Assembly: GCA_003344405.1 (NCBI GenBank)
Contig: NOWV01000028.1
Location: 186,001 to 250,000 of the forward strand
From: Trichoplax sp. H2
Taxonomy: Eukaryota > Placozoa > Uniplacotomia > Trichoplacea
Direction: 5' to 3'
DNA: 64,000 nt
Within the stretch, counting starts at the first letter, position 1. The number at the start of each line of letters is the position of its first letter. Of this stretch, positions 49,701 to 60,145 are shown one piece after another. A program made the position numbers and the translations under genes. The notes under the pieces are model-generated. The model ran no database searches, was not told where the DNA came from, and was given only the letters and a program-made list of their open reading frames with translations.

Positions 49701-50619
49701 ACGATAGTCCGATCACCAAGTGTAAAAAATACATTAATGTAAATGACTATCATTGAAGTCAGGATAGTAGACTAGATACTAGACTTTCTATCATCAATTT
49801 TTCTACCCTGTAACGTCAGGATAATTCGATTGAATGAGAAAAGATGATAAGAGGTGAAAAAAAAAATAATTTACAGCGGATAATTATCCAAAATACTCAA
49901 AAGTGCAATCAATCTTGTACTACCGGCAAGGAAAAATAGGCTAGAAGTCAGTGGAAGGAAGGTTTTTGACGACAAGCAAGGAGATAAAACAAGATTATTC
50001 AGAATGAAATCTTGTTGACGTGATACAATTGAAAGATTGATCACAGATACTTGATTGACTTTCTACCCGCAGAAATTATACGCATACTTTCAATCAGAAA
50101 TTGATTGATACAAATATGGACAAAAAAAAGAAAATTAAGTAAAGAAATGAAATTTGATCGTAAGATTGGTGAATGGCAAAAATAGGGGAAAAAAAAAAGA
50201 TTATTAATAGTTCATTACTCTTTGAAGGGGAAGTCACGATGAAAAGAGATTAGCAAACACTTTTTTTGCTTACCTCCCGGTTTGTAATAAACGTCGTCAT
50301 CAGAAGTATAGGTTAAAGAATTAACTTTGGCATTACTATTCTTTTTGGATGGACGATCTTCTCCTTTCCTTTCCGTTAATTTTCTCTCATTCCTAAAATG
50401 GGATTGAACATGATCGACGTCTTCGCCGCTATCTTCCCTACGGCAAGCTAGTTTGCCATTACTTGCGCTCGGTTTGTTAATACGAAAACCATTGATAGCA
50501 TGATTGGATTTGCAGGTATTTTCTTGAATAGTATTCTCGGCGGTCTTGACTATACATGTCGTCTCGTTAACAATTCCATTCACAGGCGAAGAAGGCTCTT
50601 GCTTCATAGCATTAGCCAT
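39110..50619 (-). CDS. RERE: Atrophin/RERE-type transcriptional co-repressor, complete 16-exon model
   Basis: Exons: 50274-50619, 44097-44167, 42874-43079, 42681-42785, 42540-42588, 42348-42416, 42211-42266, 42074-42134, 41931-41969, 41740-41838, 41546-41626, 41256-41397, 40866-41140, 40456-40767, 40041-40370, 39110-39901. They sum to 3033 nt with consistent phases throughout: 1010 residues and a TAG stop. Domains: BAH about 108-245, ELM2 about 246-345, SANT about 361-412, GATA-type zinc finger C466-C469-C488-C491, then a low-complexity C-terminus. This is the order of metazoan RERE/Atrophin, nuclear co-repressors that recruit HDAC1/2 and G9a-type methyltransferase and act in retinoic-acid and developmental signalling. 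It is shorter than human RERE (1566 residues) and lacks long polyglutamine tracts and obvious Arg-Glu repeats. An in-frame TAG lies eight codons upstream of the start, next to a possible acceptor, so a 5' UTR exon is likely upstream. Confidence 0.93.
40866..41140 (-). CDS. RERE: RERE exon 13: GATA-type zinc finger
   Basis: Acceptor aattatag|CT (phase 1), donor GAG|GTAACA (phase 0). After the acidic PDLGSASEDG comes the single GATA-type finger: CRHC, 18 residues including TTSRSWHHSG, then CDDC, all four cysteines intact, followed by RIYFKKYGE. The exon ends in a Glu/Lys repeat (YEREKEKEKEKRKKDE) that could form a charged helix. Its spacing equals that of human RERE. Confidence 0.94.
41256..41626 (-). 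CDS. RERE: RERE exons 11-12: SANT domain
   Basis: Exons 41546-41626 and 41256-41397. The domain begins in exon 10 (VWNDDDT) and continues KRFVKGLRLYGKNFHRIRKE, LFSEKDT, then GDLIEFYYHWKKTKGA. This is the SANT fold with its characteristic aromatic residues, and FYYHWKKT is diagnostic of ELM2-SANT co-repressors. A basic tract (YRKHRRNIRRQRAPR) follows, a likely nuclear localisation signal. Exon 12 ends in phase 1 at C|GTAAGTG. Confidence 0.93.
41740..42588 (-). CDS. RERE: RERE exons 5-10: ELM2 domain
   Basis: Exons 42540-42588, 42348-42416, 42211-42266, 42074-42134, 41931-41969 and 41740-41838. Exon 5 needs the internal acceptor ggttgatag|ACG, not the later ttag, to keep the frame; it then reads RRLANTQGEIRIGPSHQ, as in RERE. 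The run continues VALPELRP, VWAPPDEEEDIDSYLEAAK, SLVTGYAGLAQ, ISDCVVQYNALMK and LYENHFDTDSAMKSLTERPL. ELM2 is the HDAC1/2-recruiting motif in RERE, MTA and CoREST proteins. Exon 9 is only 39 nt and begins and ends in phase 0, so it could be skipped without a frameshift. Confidence 0.92.
42681..44167 (-). CDS. RERE: RERE exons 2-4: BAH domain
   Basis: Exons 44097-44167, 42874-43079 and 42681-42785. The 71-nt exon 2 supplies the split Asp codon and DCAYIENQRVDQPYYICSI, the first BAH strands. Exon 3 carries VTVQWYYRSSEVPHSVYHTL, almost identical to the human stretch, and MFPASALR. Exon 4 reads GKCDVEQMPD and FFYIYGYNPETR. The BAH module in this family binds chromatin and partner proteins. Phases run 1, 0, 2, 2 and each join restores family sequence, which is strong support for the small exons. 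Confidence 0.93.
44375..44384 (+). repeat. Homopolymer C10
   Basis: Ten consecutive C bases in RERE intron 1. Confidence 0.95.
48085..48093 (+). repeat. Homopolymer G9
   Basis: Nine consecutive G bases in RERE intron 1. Confidence 0.95.
48499..48717 (+). CDS. Exon-like open frame inside RERE intron, unidentified (tentative)
   Basis: The plus-strand frame stays open for 118 codons (48499-48855) and contains a strong donor, TGT|GTAAGT at 48717/48718, in phase 0. The translated part before the donor is helix-prone with heptad-like Leu spacing (YRLLQKEKNYFLHLSNYQL, then LRQLEAVLEKRCHIIKAANL), as in a coiled coil. A weak acceptor (gattttaaag) lies at about 48510-48519. There is no partner exon that I can identify, so it may be a nested-gene exon, a relic, or chance. 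Confidence 0.22.
50274..50619 (-). CDS. RERE: RERE exon 1: acidic N-terminus and start of BAH domain
   Basis: 115 codons plus one base, donor GGAG|GTAAGC (phase 1). The sequence is Ser/Glu/Lys-rich and ends SLTYTSDDDVYYKPG. This matches the human RERE entry into its BAH domain (SYITEDDVVYRPGD in my recollection), fixing the exon as part of this gene although the next exon is 6.1 kb away. ATG 50619 is the first ATG after an in-frame stop. Confidence 0.9.
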
Positions 50620-50730
50620 TACGCTACAAAGGTTTGTAACCTAGTTAATCATGAATTGAATCCAGATTTAGTGAAGTCTTGCAAGTAGAAAGTTTTGTAT
50701 CGCAATCGCGATCTCAACGATTACTTAGCT

Positions 50731-50732
<2 letters not shown>

Positions 50733-50760
<28 letters not shown>
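50733..50760 (+). repeat. (AAT)n microsatellite
   Basis: About nine uninterrupted AAT units, roughly 115 bp upstream of the RERE start codon on the opposite-strand reading; a likely length-polymorphic site. Confidence 0.95.
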
Positions 50761-50762
<2 letters not shown>

Positions 50763-52639
50763 ATAGGTAATATCAAGGTAAGAGAGAAAAAGTCCAGATA
50801 CCGAAAATCGTTGGATCAAGTGAAGCAATGTTGTACTCTATCCTACTGTCCTATACCGTACTGTACCTGACTGGAATCTCGATAACTGCCAAACAAACAA
50901 TCAGCTATTTCAAATGATGAAATGTTCTTTTCCAATAACTCCACTATTACTATCTACTGTCTATCTTTCACTGCTAGTGTTCTCTCTCCAATTCTTTTCT
51001 CCTTCAACAATGACCAACTGTATATATTCTCATACCGTTGTTTTTCCCTCTTGCCCCCCGTTTCAAAAAAAAAATAAAATAATATAATAAAATTAGGAGC
51101 TACTTTTTCTTGGCTTGACTTGATTCTTATTAAACAAAACTGAACTCAATCCCGATAACACCGCTGCTCGATCAGACAATCAAATTCTAATTAATACTGT
51201 GTCAGTTGTTTACTAACAGTGAAAGTCGCGAAAGCAAAACTGCAATCATTGCCGATCGACATCGATGCATAACGATCAAGGAAATACCGCTTGATCCTAT
51301 CATCATCAAGTCGGTATACTAGGTACATCGATGTCTATTGGTATCCAAATTCGTAGAATGGATGAAAAAAAAATAATGATGCTGATGATAGTCTAAAATG
51401 ATACAGCACTTTCATGTTATCGTCCTGTAGAGCAGTTGGATCGTCTCTAGTATTTGTACTATTTACCTATTTATTGTCGACTTGAAATTGAATTTGGAAC
51501 TTTGATTTCTTTTTTTATTTTTTCTTTCTGAATAGTGATCGCAGTAGGCTACTACAATTTTACAGTAGAATCCAAGAGAGATAAACGATCAAGTTGAATG
51601 GCAAATTGGTTAGCAAAGTGATTCTGTATCCACTCAATGCAATGTTGTCTACGGCGTCAACCTAGGATAATTTGATGAGATTGAGACAACATTGAATACG
51701 TTAAGCAAATAGTAAAAGCAAACGATAAAATGGACAAAACGATTGAGATCAACAGAGGAAGAATAAATGCCCTAATACAATATATGATGAATAGAATGGT
51801 ATTCAAAGTCAAGAAAATAGGCATCGATGGTCAATGAATATACGATTAGTATTGTATTACCTATGAAAATGGGTCTACAAAGTGACAGTAAAAAGTTGAA
51901 AAATAGAAAATGTTGTCGTCTACAATACGTTGATTTCATTCTCACGCTTTGCAACTCGTTGACTAGTGAGATTATCACTTTGTCTTACTGAGTGATATTT
52001 TCATCTTGGCAAGACACGATCTGCTACAATCTCCTACTTTAATCAGTCGTCTTCTACTATATATAAATTGTCCAGTGGGCAAGATAATCAACTCAAGCAG
52101 TGAATCAAAATAACAATTATAACCGGATCATGATTGGCAACAGTAACATCATGTTCAAATCAGCGTCTATTCAACTGACTGGCTAAAAACGACTCTTCAA
52201 TAAGCTTGCAACACTTGACGGCAATAACATGTACAATTTTTTTTTTTTCACCTCTTTCTCTCACTCATCCTTTTCATTTTTTCAACTCCATTGCTATGTT
52301 GTACTCAAATAACATTAGTACGGTTGAAAGAATGCATTGAAAATTCATTGATGCAAGTCCAGTGGAAAAGGCAACTTGTCTTTGAAACAAGTCAAGATAG
52401 GGATACCAAAATTTCAAAAAAAAATACCAATCAAAGGGCTAAAAATGATAACACGACAACACGTAGTAAAGAGAAAGAGGGAAAACACCATTGAAAAATC
52501 CACTGCAATTGCACTGTGAAAAAACGAAAAAATGGCGAGAGAAAAGTCTTTGGGAACTTACACTGTCCAAAGAAATTAATGACACACAATCTTGATCCAG
52601 TGTGTCATCAAAGCGATCGAACAGGAGGACAGTGTACTG

Positions 52640-53115
52640 TATGAGAGAATAGCAGCAATTGTGACAGTAGAGTACTTACAGTATCAAGTCGTCATGTTTC
52701 CAGTATGCAGTTGGAGATAAACTGAACGATACAGCTTTTCGACTCGTCTTGATCGACTGACCAGTACAGTACACTATGGTACTGTACCGAAATGGAGGTA
52801 ATGACTGATTTCAGTCTCGTTCCACGTCTCTTTCAATCTGACTCTACTGTACTACGTTTGACTGTTGGTGTGCGTGACCCTGCTCAAGTGCACGGCTGCG
52901 TAGGATACTTTGACCTATTTATATCCCTGGTACGATGGATACTGTACAGTGTACAGTACGTGACGACTGCTGTACTGTACTGTACACTGTAGAGTGGAGA
53001 CTCTACGGTGTGTGAATTTCAACATAAAATGTTGACTTTTGTATGTAAATAAACACGCTTTTCAATCTTGTATAGTACAGCCCAGTACAGCACAGTACTG
53101 TACAGTACCATCTCT
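52640..53115 (+). repeat. GTAC-rich palindromic simple sequence cluster
   Basis: Many copies of ACTGTAC, GTACAGT and GTACTGTAC occur here, including a perfect 14-bp inverted repeat (ACAGTGTACAGTAC at 52946-52959 and its complement at 52977-52990) able to form a stem with a 17-nt loop. The same motif recurs at 53886-53900 and 55131-55222. It is far sparser in the left part of the window. Confidence 0.8.
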
Positions 53116-53419
53116 TCCAATCCGGCTGTTCTCAAATGACTGTGGGAAACGTCACGTGAACTGAACTGCGCAAGTGCAAATTCCATTCATCATGACATTT
53201 GAAAACATTGGAAACATTTAAAAGGACAGAAACGTTGGCGATGTGGTGGAAAGAACAAATATGCAAAATGACGAAAAATTCACTCAATCTGTACTACAAA
53301 TGAGTCAAATAGATAAAATATCCCTTATAATCGTTGCCCTTTTAATCAACACGTCTCCATAACTTTTCAAGGCAATCAGATAGAAATAGGGACTGAAAGT
53401 GATCATCCATTAGTGCTGT

Positions 53420-54374
53420 GTGTACACTAGACTTCCTAGAAACTTTCTAGCCATTCTGCTTCATTATTGGCTAACCAATTGTGTAGCGAATGCTGTGATG
53501 GTTATTATTGTTTTCCTTTGTCACTTTAACAAGTTAGTAGTGCGACCCTCATTCATCGACAATCAAGACAAAGAGATTAAAACAATAGCTTCCACGCTAA
53601 ATATAAATCTCAATAATAATAATTCCATGCTTGACAAACTTGAACAACTTGTTGACCAATTGCAGTCAATGGCGATACAGTAGACAACAATAATCTGGAT
53701 GTAAGAAGATTGGACAACGTTACATCTCTTCTCAGTTGCACGTGTCAAAATCAGTTAGTAAGCGGAAATTTGTACCGTAATTGGCGGCCCCAGTGGGCCT
53801 AAGAAGCATACGCTAGTCACTCAGTGGTACACAGCCTTTTGTATGCTATGGTATAGCTTGCATCGTCGTCTAGCCTACAGTATATAGTACAGTACAGTAC
53901 ACCGGCGATCAACTTGGCCTTCTACTGCAATGGAGGCCAAATTGGCCCCCATTGTTGAAGATTCATCAAGGACAAAGTTAAAATTCTGATGGCTTGCAAA
54001 CCCTAGTTGAAATCGGATGAATTCCTTAATGCGTGATCATGCAGTAGTATCATTCAATTTCCACACTTTCAATAGTGCAATGATGGATCTCGATAGTGGA
54101 TCAAGACAATTTAGACATCAATTGGAACTCATATCAGGGGTATCAGCCTACTGATAATAAAAAAAATTCAACACTGATATGATATCAAATACCATCGCTA
54201 CAACAATGAACTTCCTTCATCCAATTAGCCTATACAGACTACTCGATTAGCAACTGGGACTTGGAATCAAAAGAACACAAAATCCAGTTTACTCCATTTA
54301 CATCTTGGATTAATGGATCGTTTTGTTCCAATAATGATAGTATCGAGAAATCAATCATCGCATTTTGCAAATGA
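53420..54374 (+). pseudogene. Possible broken or short-exon gene, secreted/membrane-type, unidentified (tentative)
   Basis: Open frame 53420-53683 includes a hydrophobic segment (VANAVMVIIVFLCHF) and a coiled-coil-like stretch (NSMLDKLEQLVDQLQ), then stops. A second frame overlapping its end reads NGDTVDNNNLDVRRLDNVTS up to a donor-like GTAAGC at 53758. Further open pieces lie at about 54010-54154 and at 54229-54374. The last follows an acceptor-like cttccttcatccaattag and reads YTDYSISNWDLESKEHKIQF, then SWINGSFCSNN, to a TGA. These could be exons of a small extracellular protein gene, a relic with frameshifts, or chance. No family recognised. Confidence 0.22.
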
Positions 54375-54828
54375 GCGATGACACTAAATCACCCTTAAAT
54401 GGAGATATTCATGCTAATGATGTTTTTATAGAAAGAGTAATGACGTCGCAAACGCATATTTGGTAACAAATTCGCTTTATACGTAGACAGTTCTATCGAT
54501 AAATAGGATAACATCATGGGTAATGTTAACTTGTCATTACTGGTTAAACAATGAGTGATGAACAAGTAAGTAATCAGTGAGAACCGATTCCATGGGTCGA
54601 CTCGATACTTGCACAGGAGGCCGATTTCACAAGACGCAATGTTAAAAAAGCTATGCTTAGAAAAATTCCATATCATGCGATAGGACACCGTAGTTAATCC
54701 CGCTGAGTTTCATAAACATTTAGAAACGGGATGAATTAAGTTGGAAACATGGCATGATATAGAATTATCTAAGCATGACATTTATTAACTTTGTGCTTCT
54801 GGTCCGATCCACTGACCTTCAGTATTGT

Positions 54829-55645
54829 GCAATGTACTGTACCAGCAAAGGGTACAATATATGCTAACAGAAAATGTCGAAACTCAATTCAGTCATCATT
54901 TACAACTAGGTAGCTTGTGAACGGCATACCAAATTTCAATTGATCGATACAATACTAATTTCTGAATTTTCCCAAATAGTAAGAACGGGGTAGACTGGTT
55001 AGAAAACTAACATCATCAATATTAATTATTCCCTAATTTAGAATTGGATCGATAAGAACATTAACTACCTTATCTTGAATAGAGAGTAAACCTAGTGTTA
55101 GCTTTGCAGTTACAGTATATCTCATATTGTACAGTACAATGTACAAAACCTAACCCTGTACAGTATACAGTACAGTACAGTACTATACTGTACAGTACAC
55201 TAGTATAAAGTACTGTACTGTACACATAATCCATAGCTACTCATACAATCTTAAAATCCAACATACCAGAGGAAATCCCCATTACAGTATAACTATAAAA
55301 TGTTGATTTTCCCCTTTTTATTAGTTTCATCTTATTGCCTATATCAAAAATGGCTATCCCAGCCCTAGTGACCTCCACTACTGTACTATGCCAGGAGTAA
55401 AGTAGTAAAGATATCTTGTAATGCACAATTTGCTCCTAATAACACCCTGTCAAACAAAACGTTCTAAAAATTATAGGCGACAGTAATGGCCGGAACATAT
55501 ACAAACATCCAGCACTCTTGTTATACTGTACTATAGAACATATTGCAGTTAAATTAATCACTTTGAACAGTAGCACTAAAATACTTTAGCTATTTCGATG
55601 AGAACGTGGAGTACTGATTATGTTATTCTTGTTAGGTCCCGTATG
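54829..55645 (+). repeat. Block duplicated at 59380-60125, copy 1 (817 bp)
   Basis: Same order and orientation as 59380-60125, differing by scattered substitutions, small indels and a longer GTAC simple-sequence tract. The second copy is bounded exactly by two N gaps, so the pair probably represents two alleles of one locus. Confidence 0.88.
55131..55222 (+). repeat. GTAC palindromic repeat tract, length-variable between copies
   Basis: Runs of GTACA/AGTAC and their complements form nested palindromes such as actgtacagtac. The equivalent place in the second copy (about 59671-59707) is much shorter, so the tract differs in length between the two versions. Confidence 0.85.
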
Positions 55646-58600
55646 AATATCGAAAATGACCTGGTCATTTCACTACAACATGGTTATTCCAATTAAAATT
55701 AAAAATTAAAAAAAAAGATAAGAATGGCGTTTACTCTACTTTTGAAACATGTAACTGTTCGCCTTATGTGTGAGTAATTAGGATGCGCTGGAACATGCCG
55801 TGGACTAATAATGGATTAAGTAGAAAGTATGTCATCCATACCTAATACTGTACTGTATATACGAGTATATAATATCCCGCGTGAGCAGTAACTATAGCGT
55901 TAGTGTAAATAGAGATTAATGTACAATCAATACATTAGATATTTTAATAAATACTATGCCCCCTCTTTCGGCTAGATAGAATTAACAAACAGTTCAATAA
56001 AAGTTTTGTCCATTACCCCACCTAGTGTAAATTTGTTTGTCAATGTCAATAAACTGCAACAATGATGTAATAGGATAATATGTGGAAATGATCATCTCTT
56101 GGAGTAAGAATAAAACTACAGCAGCACGCCTGTACACTATACTTGCTCGACCAGTAGTGTACTGTATCCGTCGAATTCTTCCTCGTGTTACTCTACTATT
56201 GGAATACCTCTCCAAGTTGCCATACGTATATTAACAATAACTCACTAAAATTTCAATAGTCGCGTTGGACTCAAATAATAATTAATTACGGCGCTAGAAG
56301 TCAATGCTTGTCTTTGAAGATGATATTTGCATTGGACAAGATTACTTTAAAAAAAAAATCATATACATACTGTAAGTAGACGCAGAGTCAAGCGGACTAG
56401 AAAGCATGAATAACTCAATGGATCAACTCCAAGTGATATACATAGTTTAAAATCATTGATGGATTTATGATTAATTAATTTAATACCAGATTATATAACA
56501 CATATCCATGAACTACAGTATTGCCTTTTATAGATGGCTTAGCTCTATAAAGGCATACCGGGCTAATAAACGAATTCTCTTCAATGAAAAAACCAAAGCA
56601 TATCGTTCATGCTACAGAAGTAAAATAAACTCGACTTACAAAAGATATTTTGGATATAGAATGACCAATGCGGCTGAATGGCTAATAATAATAACAATGT
56701 AATTAGACCATGAAGCAAGAAAGTCAATTCTTATCTCTACTGGCAATTTACTCTATCAGGGTGCAGTAGCGGGTGCTGCTTAAGCATTCAATCAATGTCT
56801 CATGAGTTCTTTTTTTTTCAGTCGACAACCATTTCATTAAATGTCTACTGATATTGATTATTCTTGATTTCTTGACTGAAGTTGACCATTAAAATATCAA
56901 TCATTAAGAGTGATGCTAACGCAGTGAATAAATATCTTTCAGTAATATAGCTCTCTCTAATCCTCGATCTAATTTAAGGAATGCCACCAGCTGGTCTTAT
57001 CGAAGCAAAGGGGAAGTTTATTGCCTCAAAATCAACTTTTTAATCCCATAGGAACCCTTAATATCGCAGACTGTGTACAACATATACCGTACAGTAGGTC
57101 GTCGCATATTGGAGAAGGGCAATTCAATCTTACGATACTGTCAGAACTAAATACAGGCATATTTTAATTTCGGGTATCTGATTTATTAACAAGATTAAGC
57201 TTGTATTAACACTCTTCAATACACAAAAACTAGATCTTATAGCTTCCATTCATCCTCTCTATTACATTATTACTCATTCGTAGCTGCAAAATATACCGTC
57301 AATGTTTATAAGCGTTCACGCACGATTTTCTGAAATCTTGCAGTACTACTAGCGCTTACAACATCGTACTCGTATAATAGGACATACTCTTAACTAAAAA
57401 ATAATTGGTGATCAAAAGTGGTAAATTTGCATACAATATGTGATATTATCGTTGATGATGAGCACTATTACGAGACGACAGCAGTTAATCTTTTCACTTT
57501 AGCCATGATGATTATTTCAACTGATAGAACTAACTGTGACATATTTAATAATTCACGGTAAACGTATAGGTACATATTTGTAAATATAAAGAGAACTCTT
57601 AGCACTAGCTCTAACAAAATTCATTACTTGGGTGACGACAAACCGATCCTAAAGATGTAAATAGATACTATATAAATTATTTATCCAGTATGCAAGCATA
57701 ACTTAGAGAATAAACTGCCGATCCACCATTAGGGCGATATCAAATTTTTCCATACTATTTACTGTTTTATAGTGTATAGAGAAACCGCTGAATCAGGCAA
57801 AATCAACTAAAAAATGAATAATTCAATGATATTCAAAGGTGTTTAAAAAAGGAATGATCCAAATATGTTCAATTGTATCAGACTATGGTCTATTGTATGT
57901 ATGTACATCAACAAAGTTAGGCCATAACCTACTTAGACGGCTGTTCATATCAGTCGGACTTTACAATTAACTTTTTTTGAGGATTATGATTTATAAAATG
58001 ATATACATTTCATTTCTGTTGAGATTCTATCCCTTCAATAAAATGCCTTAATCTTGCCATGTCATGAGTGTAAAATATTTTGGGTTTCATTTACCGTTTA
58101 GCAAGAATTCGGACTGGAACAGTTTTCTTCTTTATCAACTGCAAAAATGGATGGCATACTAATATTGTAAGGGTTCTTAAAATTGAATCTGCCTAGCTTA
58201 ATTAAGATCGAATCGCTCTACTTCGTCGATAGAGAAAAGAGTTTAGTCTCTATTTCGGACACTTTGTTCTATTTGTATCTCTACAAAGATGATAGTGTAT
58301 GCTACGACTTTACCTCATATTTACTGTAGTCTATTGCGCCGAATGATGGATTAATATCATTATTGGTTGATTATGCTGTACATTATTCTTTAAAGGACAG
58401 ATAAAATAGTAATCCAATTTCTTTCTTTCATTTATTATCACAAAAGGTAATTGATGGAATGAAAAGATATCATCAGTGCCCGAACTGATCTACGAAAGGG
58501 TATCTTTGCCTGTCAGTTTTTCCACAAGACAGACGCGAAAACACAGACATGTTTACGTTCTACATCCTCATAGCATGCACAGTCTGTCAGCGATTATTTA

Positions 58601-58967
58601 AACTACCACCTACAGTTTTAATTCTTTAATAACATCTTGGGAATACTATTTTGTTTTAATACTCACTACTTTAAAACATTTGCTTTATTTGTCTAATTGA
58701 TTTAAATAGAACGACATTAACTAGTACCTTTTTTCGTACCATATTTACTACATCGACCTAATAGCTCGTCCTTTTCCCTACGTATTAGCTAAGTATCTCT
58801 TATAATTATTCTAACCAAGGGCGAAAGTCTCCATACCTTCGTCCTATTCGATTCAGTTAGCGAAAGCTCTTTACTGAATAATAATAGATGAGTAATCGTC
58901 TATAGTGTTGACTTTACAATGAATTACTCCCCAAAAAAAGTCACCAGTTCCCTACTTAAGTAGAATC

Positions 58968-58990
58968 TATCCCACCTACGAGGTGGGATA
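58968..58990. other. Perfect inverted repeat, 10-bp stem with 3-nt loop
   Basis: TATCCCACCT, loop ACG, AGGTGGGATA. It is GC-richer than its surroundings. There is no T-tract or other context to assign a role. Confidence 0.9.
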
Positions 58991-59057
58991 AATTCATCAT
59001 AGGTGGCGTTTGTTGTTACTACATAGTGATTACCTGCACCTTATAGATATACAATGC

Positions 59058-59359
59058 GATATATTCCAAACTCATGCCGAATAATAAATTCTAAAAAACT
59101 GTCTTCTATCTTATATTATACCCTATCAAGAATCGAACTTGATAGACAATAGCTTATACTATAGTGTGTATAAATCAGTAATTAATCAGCAATTATATCA
59201 TTTGTGTAATCCATACACGTTGTATTATCAAGTGGATAATTTCGCTGGCATAAAATTCAAAGCCAATATGGTCTTGATTACCAAAATATGCTTCAATCGT
59301 TAAGCAGAATTTGAAGATTTAGTCACCCTCTTGTATCATAATGTTGTAGCCTAAAGCTA
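59058..59359 (+). repeat. Contig end duplicated after the next gap pair, copy 1 (302 bp)
   Basis: Nearly identical to 60146-60447 (differences such as aaaattcaaagcc versus aaagttcaaagcc, tatgcttc versus tatgtttc, tcaccctc versus tctccctc). It ends exactly at the gap. Confidence 0.9.
59123..59145. other. Perfect hairpin, 8-bp stem with 7-nt loop
   Basis: CTATCAAG, loop AATCGAA, CTTGATAG. Read on the minus strand the loop is TTCGATT, like a tRNA T-arm, but no other tRNA elements are present. The same hairpin recurs at 60211-60233 because the block is duplicated. Confidence 0.85.
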
Positions 59360-59379
59360 NNNNNNNNNNNNNNNNNNNN
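59360..59379. other. Assembly gap, 20 N
   Basis: Twenty N bases separating a contig end from the inserted duplicate block. Confidence 0.99.
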
Positions 59380-60125
59380 GCAATGTACTGTACCAGCAAA
59401 GGGTACAATATATGCTAACAGAAAATGTCGAAACTCAATTCAGTCATCATTTACAACTAGGTAGCTTTTGAACGGCATACCAAATTTCAATTGATCGATA
59501 CAATACTAATTTCTGAATTTTCCCAAATAGTAAGAACGGGTAGACTGGCTCGAAAACTAACATCAATATTAATTATTCCCTAAATTTAGAATTGGATCGA
59601 TAAGAACATTAACTACCTTATCTTGAATAGAGAGTAAACCTAGTGTTAGCTTTGCAGTTATATCTCATATTGTACAATGTACAGTATACTATACAGTACT
59701 GTACACATAGTCCATAGATACTCATACAATCTTAAAATCCAACATACCAGAGGAAATCCCCATGACAGTATAACTATAAAATGTTGATTTTCCCCCTTTT
59801 TATTAGTTTCATCTTATTGCCTATATCAAAAATGGCTATCCCAGTCCCTAGTGACCTCCACTACTGTACTATGCCAGGAGTAAAGTAGTAAAGATATCTT
59901 GTAATACACAATTTGCTCCTAATAACACCCTGTCAAACAAAACGTTCTAAAAATTATCGGCGACAGTATTGGCCGGAACATATATGCAAACATCCAGCAC
60001 TCTTGTTATACTGTAGAACATATTGCAGTTAAATTAATCACTTTGAACAGTAGCACTAAAATACTTTAGCTATTTCGATGAGAACGTGGAGTACTGATTA
60101 TGTTATTCTTGTTAGGTCCCGTATG
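59380..60125 (+). repeat. Block duplicated from 54829-55645, copy 2 (probable haplotig)
   Basis: 746 bp bounded on both sides by 20-N gaps. It corresponds end to end with 54829-55645 apart from substitutions and indels, chiefly a shorter GTAC tract. Because the flanking contigs overlap each other, this piece is probably misplaced. Confidence 0.88.
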
Positions 60126-60145
60126 NNNNNNNNNNNNNNNNNNNN
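60126..60145. other. Assembly gap, 20 N
   Basis: Twenty N bases closing the inserted duplicate block. Confidence 0.99.

Larger units (their letters stand above)
44168..50273 (-). other. RERE intron 1 (6.1 kb)
   Basis: Large GT-AG intron. It contains a C10 tract (44375-44384), a G9 tract (48085-48093), scattered GTAC palindromes (for example 47102-47112 and 49379-49390) and an exon-like open frame on the plus strand at 48499-48717, listed separately. Other open frames (46117-46416 plus, 46004-46237 minus) overlap each other on opposite strands and I do not regard them as genes. Confidence 0.7.
50620..53419. other. Upstream region of RERE, no supported coding gene
   Basis: Probable promoter and 5' UTR region of the minus-strand RERE gene. 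A possible 3' splice site (gattaactag|GTT, minus strand) 21 bases upstream of the ATG hints at a non-coding first exon further up, which I cannot locate. The region has an (AAT)n microsatellite at 50733-50760 and dense GTAC palindromes at 52.6-53.1 kb. Open frames at 51772-51978 and 52792-52992 are not convincing. Confidence 0.5.
54375..59357. other. Non-coding stretch right of RERE
   Basis: No supported gene. It contains the first copy of the haplotype-duplicated block (54829-55645), a perfect hairpin at 58968-58990 and another at 59123-59145. Patches around 57.0-57.2 kb look protein-like on both strands, which shows how weak that impression is here. Confidence 0.5.

Noticed and set aside
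52792-52992. 66-codon plus-strand frame
   Set aside because: Runs through the GTAC simple-sequence tract, which lacks stop codons in some frames.
56976-57165. 57-codon protein-looking frame without ATG
   Set aside because: The opposite strand over the same bases looks equally protein-like, so the impression is not informative.
59123-59145. tRNA T-arm-like hairpin with TTCGATT loop on the minus strand
   Set aside because: No A-box-like sequence, anticodon arm or matching acceptor stem at the correct distance; it is just a perfect hairpin.
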